Assembly (NCBI GenBank): GCA_963711035.1
Contig: CAVQCN010000001.1
Span: 868,001-932,000 of the forward strand
Origin: WHTK01 sp963711035
Lineage (GTDB): Bacteria; Chloroflexota; Dehalococcoidia; DSTF01; WHTK01
Length of the DNA: 64,000 nucleotides
Reading direction: 5' to 3'
Below are positions 35,991 to 44,892 of this stretch, piece by piece. The translations under genes and the position numbers were made by a program. Under the pieces are notes generated by a model. That model searched no databases and had not been told where the DNA came from. It saw only the letters and a list, made by a program, of their open reading frames with translations. Each line of letters starts with the position of its first letter. Within the stretch, counting starts at the first letter, position 1.

Positions 35991-37565
35991 GTGAGGACAG
36001 GAGCTGAGTATAGGGAGGTCTTGCGCGACGGCCGCAAGGTCTACGTGGTCGGGGAAGGCTTCATTGATGACCTGAACACCCATCCCGCTACCGCGGCGAT
36101 GGCGCAGGAGTACGTCGACTGGTACGACCGCCAGATCAACCCGACGCCGGAATGGGACATCCTCTTCACGCCGCCAGACGAGAACGGCGTCCGCAAACCG
36201 GTTCAGATGATCATTCCCGAGACGCCGCAAGACCTGCAGCGCATGGGCAGAGCCTTCGAGGAGACCGTGTTCTATACGGCCGGCAACATGACCCACGACC
36301 CGGCCTACGGCAACCTGATCGCCATCAGCATTGTGGACGCCGTCCACAAAATGAACCACTCCGAGAAGCAGATCCGCGACGCGATCGCCTACCGTGACCT
36401 GATCGAACGTGAGGGCCACTTCATCACGCTCGCCGGCGGTGGCGCTACGATCGGTTACCGATTTCGTGAGAACCCGGAGGACCGCAACTCGCTGCGTATC
36501 GTCCAGGAACGGGACGATGGCCTCGTCGTGCAAGGCAAGATCGGTATGCACACGGCGTCACCTTTCCTCGATGACGCATACATCAGCACCGGCGCCAATG
36601 TTATCTATCAGGGCAACCGCGCGACATTCGGCGTCGCTGTGAATTCACCAGGCGTAACGATCCTGTCGCGCAAGATCGCGGCCAGGCACCCCAACCCATT
36701 CATCGCGCCCTTGAGCCACCGCTTTGACGAGCTGGACGCCCAGATGTGGCTCGACAATGTCTTCGTTCCCTGGGAGAAGATCTTCCTGACCGAGCCGGCG
36801 CCCGAGGACGGGGGCGCGCCGCAGATGTTCCGCCGCGACCGCACGACCTGGTACCTGTGGCACCAACTTTACTGCTGGTACACGAAGAGCGAGTTCACCC
36901 TCGGCCTGGCCCTGGCTCTCACCGACGCGATGGGCCTGCGCCAGAACGCGCCCACCATCGAGTATCTGGTCGACATGATCGTGGAGCTGCAGACGGTGCG
37001 CAGCGCTCTCACCGCCGCGGAACTGGACCCAGACTGGAGCTCGGCTATTGGTAAGCCGGCGCCGAACTACATCCATGTCGCGTCGGGTAGCATCAAGATG
37101 CTGCAGACACGCCAGCGGATCAGCGAGATACTGCGCATCCTGCCGGGCTCTTCCATGGTGGTGGCTCCTTCGGACGAAGACCTGCAGAACCCGCTCATGA
37201 AGGAAGGTATCGAGGAGTCGTTCGGTGGGGGCGGCTACACGGCGCTACAACGGATGGCCCTACTGAATCTTGCCTGGGACCACATCGGCTCCGGGTTGGA
37301 TGGGCGGGAGGCCGCGTTCGAGTTGCACTGCAACGGCGGCATTCCCTCTTGGCGCAACCAGGCGCGTGCGCGCTTCCCGGACTACAACCGCCTCGCCAAT
37401 GGCGTTCTCCGAGCGATCAGCATCGAGATGCCGGAGATCGATGTCGATTCGTTGCGCGAGACCGTCCGCGCTCCTCAGCGCCGTGTCGTGACGTCCGTGA
37501 ATTCCAATGGTTCCGAATCCAATGAGACGCCGACCGAAAGGGCCTCACGCCCAAGCGAAGCTTGA
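35991..37565 (+). CDS. 4-hydroxyphenylacetate 3-hydroxylase (HpaB) family flavin monooxygenase
   Basis: 524 residues with the family start RTGAEYREVLRDGRKVYVVGE and DLNTHPAT, a central acyl-CoA-dehydrogenase-like fold (HTASPFLDDAYIS, WLDNVFVPWEKIF) and a helical C-terminal half. Related enzymes use free FADH2 from a partner reductase to hydroxylate phenols, or dehydrate 4-hydroxybutyryl-CoA. No 4Fe-4S Cys set of the dehydratase was noticed, so a hydroxylase is preferred. The start is GTG 35991 after GGAGG. It follows the binding-protein gene by 52 bp. No reductase gene is adjacent. Confidence 0.8.
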   Translation: MRTGAEYREVLRDGRKVYVVGEGFIDDLNTHPATAAMAQEYVDWYDRQINPTPEWDILFTPPDENGVRKPVQMIIPETPQDLQRMGRAFEETVFYTAGNMTHDPAYGNLIAISIVDAVHKMNHSEKQIRDAIAYRDLIEREGHFITLAGGGATIGYRFRENPEDRNSLRIVQERDDGLVVQGKIGMHTASPFLDDAYISTGANVIYQGNRATFGVAVNSPGVTILSRKIAARHPNPFIAPLSHRFDELDAQMWLDNVFVPWEKIFLTEPAPEDGGAPQMFRRDRTTWYLWHQLYCWYTKSEFTLGLALALTDAMGLRQNAPTIEYLVDMIVELQTVRSALTAAELDPDWSSAIGKPAPNYIHVASGSIKMLQTRQRISEILRILPGSSMVVAPSDEDLQNPLMKEGIEESFGGGGYTALQRMALLNLAWDHIGSGLDGREAAFELHCNGGIPSWRNQARARFPDYNRLANGVLRAISIEMPEIDVDSLRETVRAPQRRVVTSVNSNGSESNETPTERASRPSEA

Positions 37566-37971
37566 GGGTAGCTGTCTCTAAGGGTTCGGGTTGGGCGGGC
37601 TCAGGTTCGGATGGTGCGTTCCCGAGTTCTGATAGGACGTGACTTGCGGATAGGTACGATGCTCATCCGACTTAGAGCTGATAAGTGGACGTAAACTCTG
37701 ACGAAATGCCAGCGGGGGAACCTACGAGCTTCGCCTATCCGAAGATGCTCAGGAGCCGTTGATCTAGGCCAGGCGTTTTGCCGGCTGGAATGCTCCCTGG
37801 CCGCCGGGTCCCAAAGTCATCTTCGAGGATGTGTGGCAACCGGGTGAAACGCCGGACCGTGAGCCTCCGACTGCGATAGCTCCCCCAACCGAGTACAAGT
37901 CTTTCTCCCGTTCGGCGATTATCCTGACCCTAGAACCCTGGTGCCGATGAGCTAGAGCTATCCCGCTTTAT
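37566..37971. other. Non-coding region with mobile-element-like repeat
   Basis: About 400 bp without a credible gene, unusually long for this dense island. It contains one copy of a 23-bp repeat also found next to the right island end. The rest may be decayed sequence. Confidence 0.5.
37669..37691. repeat. 23-bp repeat, copy 1
   Basis: GACTTAGAGCTGATAAGTGG followed by acg matches 44870-44892 at 21 of 23 bases in the same orientation. It could be the end of a lost insertion sequence. Confidence 0.55.
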
Positions 37972-37984
37972 GGAATAGTATTCC
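37972..37984. promoter_or_regulatory. Putative IclR-type operator
   Basis: GGAATA-g-TATTCC is a perfect palindrome 17 bases before the start of the isocitrate-lyase-like gene. With the preceding T it resembles the E. coli IclR site TGGAAATnATTTCCA, and an IclR gene lies 6 kb away. Confidence 0.5.
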
Positions 37985-38001
37985 GCCAGGAGGGATGATT
38001 G

Positions 38002-38961
38002 ATGGTGAACGGCGCTCGCAAGTCGACCAGGCTGAAGGAACTCTACACCCGCAAAGACCGGCCGCTGATTGCGATCAGCTCGCCGACGCCGTACGCGGCC
38101 AAGATGCTCGAAGCGCTCGGCTATGAGTACACCTTCTCGGCCGGCGGTGTCACCGGCTCAGCGATGCTCGGCATGCCGGACAACGGCACGATCAGCATGT
38201 ACGAGCTGGTCTGGGCCTCGAAGCTCATTGCCGACGCTGTCGACATTCCCGTCGCCGTTGACACGGACACCTGCTTCGGCGGCATCTTTCATGTCGAGCG
38301 GGCTGTCAAAGAGCTGATTCAGGCCGGCCTGGCTGGCATGCGCATCGAGGACCAACCGTTCATCGGTAAGCGCTTTGGCGGCATGGTGGGCAAAGAGGTC
38401 ATCCCGATCGACGAGGCCGTGGCCAAGTACCGTGTCGCCGTCGATACACGCAACCGACTCGATCCCGACTTCCAGATCATCGCTCGTTGCGAGGCGCTGA
38501 CCGCGTCGAACTCACGCGGCATGCCCGAGGCGATCGAGCGCCTCCAGGCCTACAAGGCGGCCGGCGTCGACGTGCTGCATCTCGAAGGGCCGCGCTCGAA
38601 GGACGAGATCCGTGAGGTGCGCGCAGCGGTCGAAGGACCCCTCACCTGCAACTTCTACAACCTGCCGGAAGATCTGACTCCGCAGGACGCGCTCGAGCTG
38701 GGTCTTTGCGAAGCACGCTACCCCGGTCTGATCTCGAACGCCATGCACGCGGCGGGCTGGGAAGTACTCGAGCGCTTCAAGACGGATGGGTACGCCGGTG
38801 TTCGCGACTTCATGAGCACGTTTCCCGAGCGTCCGGCACGGCGGGCGATGGATGTTGCTCGTTCGACGCGCATCCGTGACTTCGAGGAGCAGTACTTGCC
38901 CGAATCGATGCTGCAGAAATACGCGGCGCCGGTCCCTGAGGGCAAAGGCATCATCAACTAA
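38002..38961 (+). CDS. Isocitrate lyase / PEP mutase superfamily protein without the family Cys
   Basis: 319-residue TIM-barrel protein. Mg-binding Asp residues appear in AVDTDTCFGG, and AGMRIEDQPF, GKEVIPIDEAVAK and IIARCEA match methylisocitrate lyase and its relatives. The catalytic loop, KRCGH in those lyases, is KRFGG: the general-acid Cys is Phe. Cleavage by the standard mechanism is therefore unlikely; other superfamily reactions (hydrolase, mutase, C-N lyase) are possible. A TTG is in frame one codon upstream but ATG 38002 is seven bases after AGGAGGG. It is followed by an amidohydrolase gene. Confidence 0.83.
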   Translation: MVNGARKSTRLKELYTRKDRPLIAISSPTPYAAKMLEALGYEYTFSAGGVTGSAMLGMPDNGTISMYELVWASKLIADAVDIPVAVDTDTCFGGIFHVERAVKELIQAGLAGMRIEDQPFIGKRFGGMVGKEVIPIDEAVAKYRVAVDTRNRLDPDFQIIARCEALTASNSRGMPEAIERLQAYKAAGVDVLHLEGPRSKDEIREVRAAVEGPLTCNFYNLPEDLTPQDALELGLCEARYPGLISNAMHAAGWEVLERFKTDGYAGVRDFMSTFPERPARRAMDVARSTRIRDFEEQYLPESMLQKYAAPVPEGKGIIN

Positions 38962-38998
38962 TACCGAACCACCGATTTGATCTGAGGAGGAGCAGACC

Positions 38999-40189
38999 AT
39001 GACGGACTTCAAACTGATTTCGGCCGATTCGCATCTCAACGAAGTCCCAGCGACTTGGGAACGAGTACAAAAGAAACACGGCGACCGCGCGCCCAAAGTG
39101 GTCTGGAATCCTGCCGAGGGGGAAGTTGGACCGTACCTCATGATCGAAGGCTGGTCGACGAGCCTGATCGGCAGCAACCGTGAGAGCCTCGCCAACGAGT
39201 ACCTGGGCTACATCATCGGCGGCCTCGGCACAGGCGGCTCCGGCGCCGGCCAGCTGCCGACCCTTGAAGCAAGCGCCGTCGGCCGCACCTCGAATCAGGC
39301 CGTCGAGTTTCGTAAGAACTTCCGGTTCGAGGACTACCCGGCTCCCGGCCTCGACCCGCTCGTCCGCCTGAAAGAGATGGAGAGGGACGGCGTCGAAGCG
39401 GAAATCATGTACGCCAGCCACCTGCGCCATTTCTACGACATGAGCGCTACAGACGAGCCCTTCTTCCACGACATTGCCGAGTCGTACAACGAATGGGTGA
39501 TGGATTACGCATCCGCCTCGCCGAAGCGTCTCGTCGTGCTGCCGGTCATCTCGGTGCTCAACCCCGAGGGTGCCGCAGCGGATGTTCGGGCGTATGCCAA
39601 GCGCGGCGCCAAGGGCTTCATGATGGGCTCATCGGTGCCCATCGGGATGAGCTACGGCGACGCGATGTTCGATCCCATCTGGGCTGCCGCGCAGGAATGC
39701 GGCACGCCCCTTTGCATGCACACCACAACGGGTCGTTTCAAAGCCCCGACCTATCACCACCCCCGTGCTCGCAGCATTATCGGCGGCCAGGGCGAGGTTC
39801 AGACATCGCTGGCGGAGATGATCTACGGCGGCGTCTTCGATCGCTTCCCGGACCTGAAGATTGTTTGCGCCGAGTTTGACATCGGCTGGGTGGGCTACTC
39901 GGTTCAACGCATGGATACCAACAATCCCAGCCTCGGTCTCAAGCTGTCGCCGGCGGAGTACATGCGCCGCAACGTCTTCTTCACTTTCCAGAACGACCGC
40001 GTCGGCTGCCTGCAGACGCCGTTCTACGGCGAGCACAACTTCATGTGGGCCAGCGACTATCCGCACGGTGTGACCACCTGGCCTGACTCGCAGGCGATCG
40101 TTGACCTGCAGTTCGAGGGCCTGCCAGAAGCGACGAAACAGCGGATCGCGCGTCAGAATGCGATCGAGTTGTTCAAGCTGGATCTGTAA
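38999..40189 (+). CDS. Amidohydrolase-2 family metal-dependent hydrolase (ACMSD-like)
   Basis: 396-residue TIM barrel. The metal-binding start is ISADSHLNE, the mid-barrel His is in CMHTTTGRF, and the C-terminal Asp is in WASDYPHGVTTW. The family includes decarboxylases and hydrolases acting on ring-cleavage products (ACMSD, OMA hydratase, resorcylate decarboxylase types). GAGGAG precedes the ATG. It lies 37 bp after the lyase-superfamily gene, apparently the same operon, and its stop abuts the stop of the convergent CitE-like gene. Confidence 0.85.
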   Translation: MTDFKLISADSHLNEVPATWERVQKKHGDRAPKVVWNPAEGEVGPYLMIEGWSTSLIGSNRESLANEYLGYIIGGLGTGGSGAGQLPTLEASAVGRTSNQAVEFRKNFRFEDYPAPGLDPLVRLKEMERDGVEAEIMYASHLRHFYDMSATDEPFFHDIAESYNEWVMDYASASPKRLVVLPVISVLNPEGAAADVRAYAKRGAKGFMMGSSVPIGMSYGDAMFDPIWAAAQECGTPLCMHTTTGRFKAPTYHHPRARSIIGGQGEVQTSLAEMIYGGVFDRFPDLKIVCAEFDIGWVGYSVQRMDTNNPSLGLKLSPAEYMRRNVFFTFQNDRVGCLQTPFYGEHNFMWASDYPHGVTTWPDSQAIVDLQFEGLPEATKQRIARQNAIELFKLDL

Positions 40190-41185
40190 CTAGGAGGCTG
40201 GCGCGTCGGAGGAGCGGATAGGCGTCGCTCGGCGTTCCGTGAGGTATTCGGACGATGCGAGCCCGTACTTGAGGTACGCCTCTGTCTTTTCCGGGTCACC
40301 CGCCAACACCGCGGCGTAGTCGATGACACGCCGAGCGTACTCGTACGATGGGGAGTAGAGTTGGCGTCCGTTGACGATGCGGAAGCCCTTATCCCAGTTG
40401 AGGCCCGCGTCCTGCGACTCCCATTGCTGCACAAGGTCCCGGGCCCAGGCCAGCTCCTCGGTGCTGACGCCGTAGACTTCGTTGGCGATAGCGATGTGTC
40501 GCGGATAGAGAACCGAGGTACCGTCGAACCCGAAGGCGCGGGACTTGCGCATCGCCGCTTTCAGGCTCTCGACGTCGTTCGGATCGCCCGGTGTGCGGAC
40601 GATGTCGCCCACGTTCCAACCCTTGGCGCGGCCGATCGTGATCATCTTGCTGCGTGTGTAGATCAGCCAGTCGTCGTCCGGCACCCGGTGCGGGCCCAGG
40701 TTGAGCGAACCCATCTCCAGGGTGAAGTCGCCCGATGAGAGCCACAGCGAGTTGACCAGCGTGGCGTAGCGGGCGATGTCCTCCAGCTCGACCACGGTCT
40801 GCGGCATGTCGAGGCTCAGCAGCACGTCGACCTCCCGGCCGTCTGCCGCTGCCAGGACCACGCGTTCGGCGAAGAGCACGTCCGCCAGCCCGTAGGCGTG
40901 CGTCAGCCGGACGCTGTCGGCGCCCGCCTTGACTACCGCCGTGACGTCATCGATGAACCAGGGCGACGCCGGGCTGTTGACGCGGACGCTGACCTCGCGG
41001 CACTTGAAGCCACCCTTTTGGATGACGGCGACGGCGGCCTCGCGCGCCTGCCGTTTGGCGGTGTCGTCCTTGGCGACGGCGTCCTGCAGGTCCAGGTAGA
41101 CGATATCCGCCTCGACGTTGCGCGATTTTTCGACGAACTCCGGTACGTTGGCCGGGACGATGAGCATCGAACGGCGAACCTTCAT
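40190..41185 (-). CDS. HpcH/HpaI aldolase / citrate lyase beta-like protein
   Basis: 331 residues of the CitE/malyl-CoA lyase superfamily: RRSMLIVPANVPEFVEKS, VYLDLQDAV and VRVNSP are typical of the CoA-ester lyases. The Mg-binding Glu region (usually IES or IET) reads SLDMPQ, and the usual KV after SVR is LTH, so this is a divergent member. It probably cleaves a malyl-CoA-like thioester or the free acid. It is the last gene of a three-gene operon behind a CoA-transferase (13-bp gap) that could supply the thioester. Confidence 0.83.
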   Translation of the reverse strand: MKVRRSMLIVPANVPEFVEKSRNVEADIVYLDLQDAVAKDDTAKRQAREAAVAVIQKGGFKCREVSVRVNSPASPWFIDDVTAVVKAGADSVRLTHAYGLADVLFAERVVLAAADGREVDVLLSLDMPQTVVELEDIARYATLVNSLWLSSGDFTLEMGSLNLGPHRVPDDDWLIYTRSKMITIGRAKGWNVGDIVRTPGDPNDVESLKAAMRKSRAFGFDGTSVLYPRHIAIANEVYGVSTEELAWARDLVQQWESQDAGLNWDKGFRIVNGRQLYSPSYEYARRVIDYAAVLAGDPEKTEAYLKYGLASSEYLTERRATPIRSSDAPAS

Positions 41186-41198
41186 GTCGAGACCTTCC

Positions 41199-42425
41199 TT
41201 ACCAGAACCCGCGCGTTTCCCGGCCGACCTGCTTGAAGACCTCGGCAGCCTCGTATTGCTCGAACTCGCCGTCGCTCAGACCGAGCCAGGACTCGAGGGC
41301 GCTGCGGTTGTGCTGGCCCAGCAGGGGGGCGGCTGCTCTGACCCGGCCAGGCGTGCGCGACAGGCGCAGCGGTGAGCCGGCGATGCGCAGGTGGCGCCCG
41401 TCCGCGTTCTCGGTGTCCTGGATGAAGCCTCGCTGCACGATGGGCGGCAGCTCGACCGCGTCGGCCACCGTGTTGATCGGCGTGCAGAGCACACCAATTG
41501 CGCCGAGACGCTCTGTCCAGTAGGCGGACGTCTCCTGGAGCAGGATCTTCTCGACCTCGGGCTTGAGGATCGCGACGTTCTCCTCCGGTTTCGCCTGCAG
41601 CGCGGGATCGTTGAGCCAGTCGTCGCGGCCCCACACCTCGCAGCAGCCCTTCCAGTTGCGAGCGGAAATGCCGAAGACCATCCAGCCGTCCTTCGTCTGG
41701 TAGGCGCTGGTCAGGCGTGAGTACGGGTGGGAGCTGCCCATCCGCTGCGGGATTTCGCCCTTGTAGAGGTAGCGGACGATGGCGTTTTCCATCAGCGCCA
41801 TCATGCCTTCGAGCAGTGACACGTCGAGCATCTGGCCCATGCCGCTTTGCTCTCGCTCGTACAGGGCGCCGAGGATGCCCATCGCCAGCCAGACGCCGCC
41901 GGCGAGGTCGACGATGGAGTATCCCACCCGCACCGGTCCGCCGTCGGGCTCGCCGGTGATGCTCATCGAGCCGGAGAGCGCCTGGATGACCGGGTCGACG
42001 CCGGTACGGTCCGCCCACGGCCCGTCAGCACCGAAGCCGGTGACCTGCGCCAGGATCAGGCGTGGATTGGCGCCAGCGAGCGTCTCGTAGTCAAGGCCGA
42101 GGCGCTCGGCCACGCCCGGTCCGAAGTTCTGGACCAGGACGTCGGCTTTCCGCGCCAGGCGCTGCGCGAGCTCCTGGCCTTTCGGGTGCTTGAGGTCGAT
42201 GACGACACTCTGCTTGTTGCGATTCACGCTCCCGAAGTAGGCGCTGAAGTCGTCTTCGCCGTCGGTATAGCGTCGGGTTCGGTCGCCGCCACCAGGATGC
42301 TCGACCTTGAGCACGTCGGCGCCGAGGTCGGACAGGATCATGGTCCCGTACGGCCCCGCCAGGGCGTGGGTGAAGTCGAGGACACGCACGCCCTCGAGGG
42401 CGCCGGGAGTGAGAGACCCGTTCAT
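41199..42425 (-). CDS. Class III CoA-transferase (CaiB/BaiF)
   Basis: 408 residues. LEGVRVLDFTHALAGPYGT, VNRNKQSVVIDLKH, VLVQNFGPGVAERLGLDYE and catalytic Asp173 in GYSIVDLAGG are all canonical. This stand-alone member has the full active site, unlike the paired genes of the other operon. Its ATG overlaps the stop of the upstream amidohydrolase gene (ATGA), and the CitE-like lyase follows. CoA activation followed by C-C cleavage is the simplest reading of the operon. Confidence 0.92.
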   Translation of the reverse strand: MNGSLTPGALEGVRVLDFTHALAGPYGTMILSDLGADVLKVEHPGGGDRTRRYTDGEDDFSAYFGSVNRNKQSVVIDLKHPKGQELAQRLARKADVLVQNFGPGVAERLGLDYETLAGANPRLILAQVTGFGADGPWADRTGVDPVIQALSGSMSITGEPDGGPVRVGYSIVDLAGGVWLAMGILGALYEREQSGMGQMLDVSLLEGMMALMENAIVRYLYKGEIPQRMGSSHPYSRLTSAYQTKDGWMVFGISARNWKGCCEVWGRDDWLNDPALQAKPEENVAILKPEVEKILLQETSAYWTERLGAIGVLCTPINTVADAVELPPIVQRGFIQDTENADGRHLRIAGSPLRLSRTPGRVRAAAPLLGQHNRSALESWLGLSDGEFEQYEAAEVFKQVGRETRGFW

Positions 42426-43885
42426 TTTGCGCCGACCTCACGAGGCCTGGGGGCCAGCTCTGCCGCGGCCTCAGCTTCGATCGCGGTGCCTTTGAAGAAG
42501 TCCGGGTTCATTTCGCCGTGCAGGTGCGCGGCGTTGGCGAACGTGAAGCTCCGGAACTGCTCCTCGTTGAGCAGACCGTGCTCCACCAGCTCGAACGCCT
42601 CCGGTAATACGTCGGTTACCTCCGGCACGTCCCAGTGTGAGATGTCGGAGCTGAAGACGGCCTTCAGCGGCCTGCCGAGCCGCTCGTCGAAGGCAAGCGC
42701 GGTCATCGGGTCGTCCGCTTCACAGCCGAAGTAGAAGTTGCGGCTGAACAGGTCGGCGATGTCCTGCTTGCTGCGACAGCCCGCCGCGGCGAAGTCGTTG
42801 ACATGCTGCGTCTCGCGCTCGAACTGCTCTTGCAGCGAGCCGCGGTCGTTTTCGGCGTTGATCGAGTTGACGACCTGGTCTTTCAAGCCCACAAAGCGGC
42901 CGTACGCGTACTGATCGTAGACGCGGCCGAACTCGCGGTCGTCGAACATACGCGGGTCCAGGAAGGTGAGGGCATTTTCGTAGGTGCGCTTCTCGAAGTG
43001 ACCCATCAGGTCATGATAGAGATTGCGAGCCCACCCGACGCCGCCTTCGAGGAAGCCGAAATTGAGGCCGGGGAAGCGGTGGGTCACGCCGCCCAGGAAG
43101 ATCGCCTTCGCCATGACGTGATTGGCCTGCGCGAAGTGACCGACGTGGTTGAAGACGTAGTTGGTGACCGAGGCGTGGTCGGTCCACGTGAGGCTGCCAG
43201 CGTGGGACGTGACGGCGACCTTGAGGTCCAGGCACGTCTGCCAGAGCGGGTCGTAGTCTTCCTCGTTGTCCAGGCCGAGCGCATCGACGTAGCGCTCGTT
43301 GGTTTCGGAGCGGCGGTGGACGGTGCCGTTGATCATGACTGCCTTGAAGCCCAGCTGCTTCACGGCAAATGTCGCTTCGTCGATTGCCTCCTTTGGCGTG
43401 CGGCGTGGCACCACCGCGACCGGTGTCATGCGGTCGGCGAACGGGCGGTAGAGGTCGGAGACCATCGTGTTGTAGGCGCGGATGACGGCGCCGCGCATCT
43501 CGTCGTCACGAATGCCTTCCAGCATGAGGCCAGCGGTTGGATAGACGATAGCGAAGTCGATGCCGATTTCGCCCATTCGCTCGTGGAACAGCTTCGGTAG
43601 GCGGAAGGTGGCGTGTTCGAGCGGCTTGTACGGATATGGCCACCAGACACCCCGACGCAATCGCTGGCGGAGGCGCTCCTCGTCGGTCGCCGTGTACCAG
43701 TTACGCTGGCCGGGAAGCGAATTGCGGCGGTCTCGGCCGGCGAAGTACTTCTCCACCATGTCCGGCCCGGCAACGTCCTTCAGGTATTCGGCCAGCACTG
43801 GCGGCGACTCGAGCCAGTGGCCATCGCAGTCGATGATGGGATGCTTGAGCTGCTCGCGCAGACGGCGCGCTTCTTGACCTGACAT
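42422..43885 (-). CDS. Amidohydrolase family protein
   Basis: 487 residues, longer than the other amidohydrolase in the island. The metal-binding segment is IIDCDGHWLE (D.x.H type) and SHAGSLTW provides the central His; SSDISHWDVPE is the C-terminal Asp segment. ATG 43885 follows GAGGAGG; the open frame extends upstream but without a Shine-Dalgarno sequence. It is the first gene of the amidohydrolase / CoA-transferase / lyase operon, divergent from iclR, with two palindromes in the shared control region. Confidence 0.83.
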   Translation of the reverse strand: MSGQEARRLREQLKHPIIDCDGHWLESPPVLAEYLKDVAGPDMVEKYFAGRDRRNSLPGQRNWYTATDEERLRQRLRRGVWWPYPYKPLEHATFRLPKLFHERMGEIGIDFAIVYPTAGLMLEGIRDDEMRGAVIRAYNTMVSDLYRPFADRMTPVAVVPRRTPKEAIDEATFAVKQLGFKAVMINGTVHRRSETNERYVDALGLDNEEDYDPLWQTCLDLKVAVTSHAGSLTWTDHASVTNYVFNHVGHFAQANHVMAKAIFLGGVTHRFPGLNFGFLEGGVGWARNLYHDLMGHFEKRTYENALTFLDPRMFDDREFGRVYDQYAYGRFVGLKDQVVNSINAENDRGSLQEQFERETQHVNDFAAAGCRSKQDIADLFSRNFYFGCEADDPMTALAFDERLGRPLKAVFSSDISHWDVPEVTDVLPEAFELVEHGLLNEEQFRSFTFANAAHLHGEMNPDFFKGTAIEAEAAAELAPRPREVGAK

Positions 43886-43905
43886 GCTCTCCTCCTCGCA
43901 GCGTA

Positions 43906-43922
43906 ATTCCACTATATGGAAT
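43906..43922. promoter_or_regulatory. Putative operator (ATTCCA-N5-TGGAAT)
   Basis: ATTCCACTATATGGAAT is a 6+6 inverted repeat 20 bases before the amidohydrolase start, with the same half-site letters as 37972-37984. Confidence 0.5.
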
Positions 43923-44003
43923 ATTAGGGCGCATAGTGGTAGACGACGAAACGCTAGCACCGGGCTTCGGGCAAGTCAACGACATTTGCTTACTAGACGC
44001 GCC

Positions 44004-44018
44004 TTTCACAATGTGAAA
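44004..44018. promoter_or_regulatory. 15-bp palindrome upstream of iclR-type gene
   Basis: TTTCACA-a-TGTGAAA is perfect (7+7), 36 bases before the regulator's ATG. A candidate autoregulatory site. Confidence 0.5.
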
Positions 44019-44054
44019 AGCTGAGGCATCGATGGCTCGTTAAGGAGCAGATAT

Positions 44055-44819
44055 ATGTCAGCCAAGAAGATACAGTCATTGGAACGGGCCCTCGCGGTTG
44101 TCCACCTGCTCGCCGCCGAGCGGCGTCCTCTGGGCGTTTCCGAGATCGCGCAGGGCACCGGCCTTCCGGCCGCTACGGTGCATCGGATTCTCGCGACATT
44201 GGCCAGTAGAGATTGGGTGGAGCAGGACGCTCGTGGTGCCAAGTACGGGTTGGGTTTCGGCCTCCTCGCCGCCGGGGCGTCTGCCGTGTATTACAGCCCG
44301 CTGATCGCTCGGGCGCGACCGGTCCTTGACGAGCTGAGTGAGCTGAGCGGATTCAACGTCTACTTGAGCACATTACAGGGCTCACGCGTTTGCTATCTCG
44401 CCCGCGCTGACGGTCCCGAGCCTCGCGTAACCCGTTTTCATCTCGGTCTCATGCACAGGGCGCAGGCGACTGCGAGCGGGAAAGTGCTCCTGGCCGCGTT
44501 GCCGGACGCGGACTTGGCCCGTTTGCTCGCGAGTTCCCCGGTTCCAGCCTACACGCCGAGGACTATCGTTGACCCAGACGCCTTCAAGCAGGAGATCACT
44601 CGCATTCGGCAGGACGGCTTCGCCCTCGATCGCTGCGAGCGTACGTCGACATATGCCGCAATCGCGGTTCCCGTGCGACTGGGGGAAGGCAGGGCGATCG
44701 CGGCTCTCCAAACAGGAGGCTCACCAGAGCTGGCAACCGAGCAGAAGCTGCTGGACCTCGCCAACCACTGCAAGGCGCTGGCGGCTGAACTTTCGCTCGA
44801 TCTCGTGCACGGTGATTAA
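44055..44819 (+). CDS. IclR-family transcriptional regulator
   Basis: 254 residues: winged helix at about 1-65 (QSLERALAVVHLLAAERRPLG; VSEIAQGTGLPAATVHRILATL as the recognition part) and the C-terminal effector-binding GAF-like domain (MHRAQATASGKVLLAALP is the family landmark). Family members control aromatic and short-chain acid catabolism by sensing a pathway intermediate. It is divergent from the amidohydrolase operon and is the last complete gene before the right island boundary. Confidence 0.93.
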   Translation: MSAKKIQSLERALAVVHLLAAERRPLGVSEIAQGTGLPAATVHRILATLASRDWVEQDARGAKYGLGFGLLAAGASAVYYSPLIARARPVLDELSELSGFNVYLSTLQGSRVCYLARADGPEPRVTRFHLGLMHRAQATASGKVLLAALPDADLARLLASSPVPAYTPRTIVDPDAFKQEITRIRQDGFALDRCERTSTYAAIAVPVRLGEGRAIAALQTGGSPELATEQKLLDLANHCKALAAELSLDLVHGD

Positions 44820-44869
44820 TGACGGTGACAGACCCATCGATTTCCGGCCAGCAAGATTTGGGCTGATGT

Positions 44870-44892
44870 GACTTAGAGCAGATAACTGGACG
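44870..44892. repeat. 23-bp repeat, copy 2
   Basis: Matches 37669-37691 at 21 of 23 bases (GACTTAGAGC-a-GATAA-c-TGGACG). It lies 52 bp before the tRNA-Val fragment. Confidence 0.55.

Noticed and set aside
41182..42018. 278-codon minus-strand frame inside the CoA-transferase gene
   Set aside because: Arg/Gly-rich shadow of the conserved CaiB/BaiF frame.
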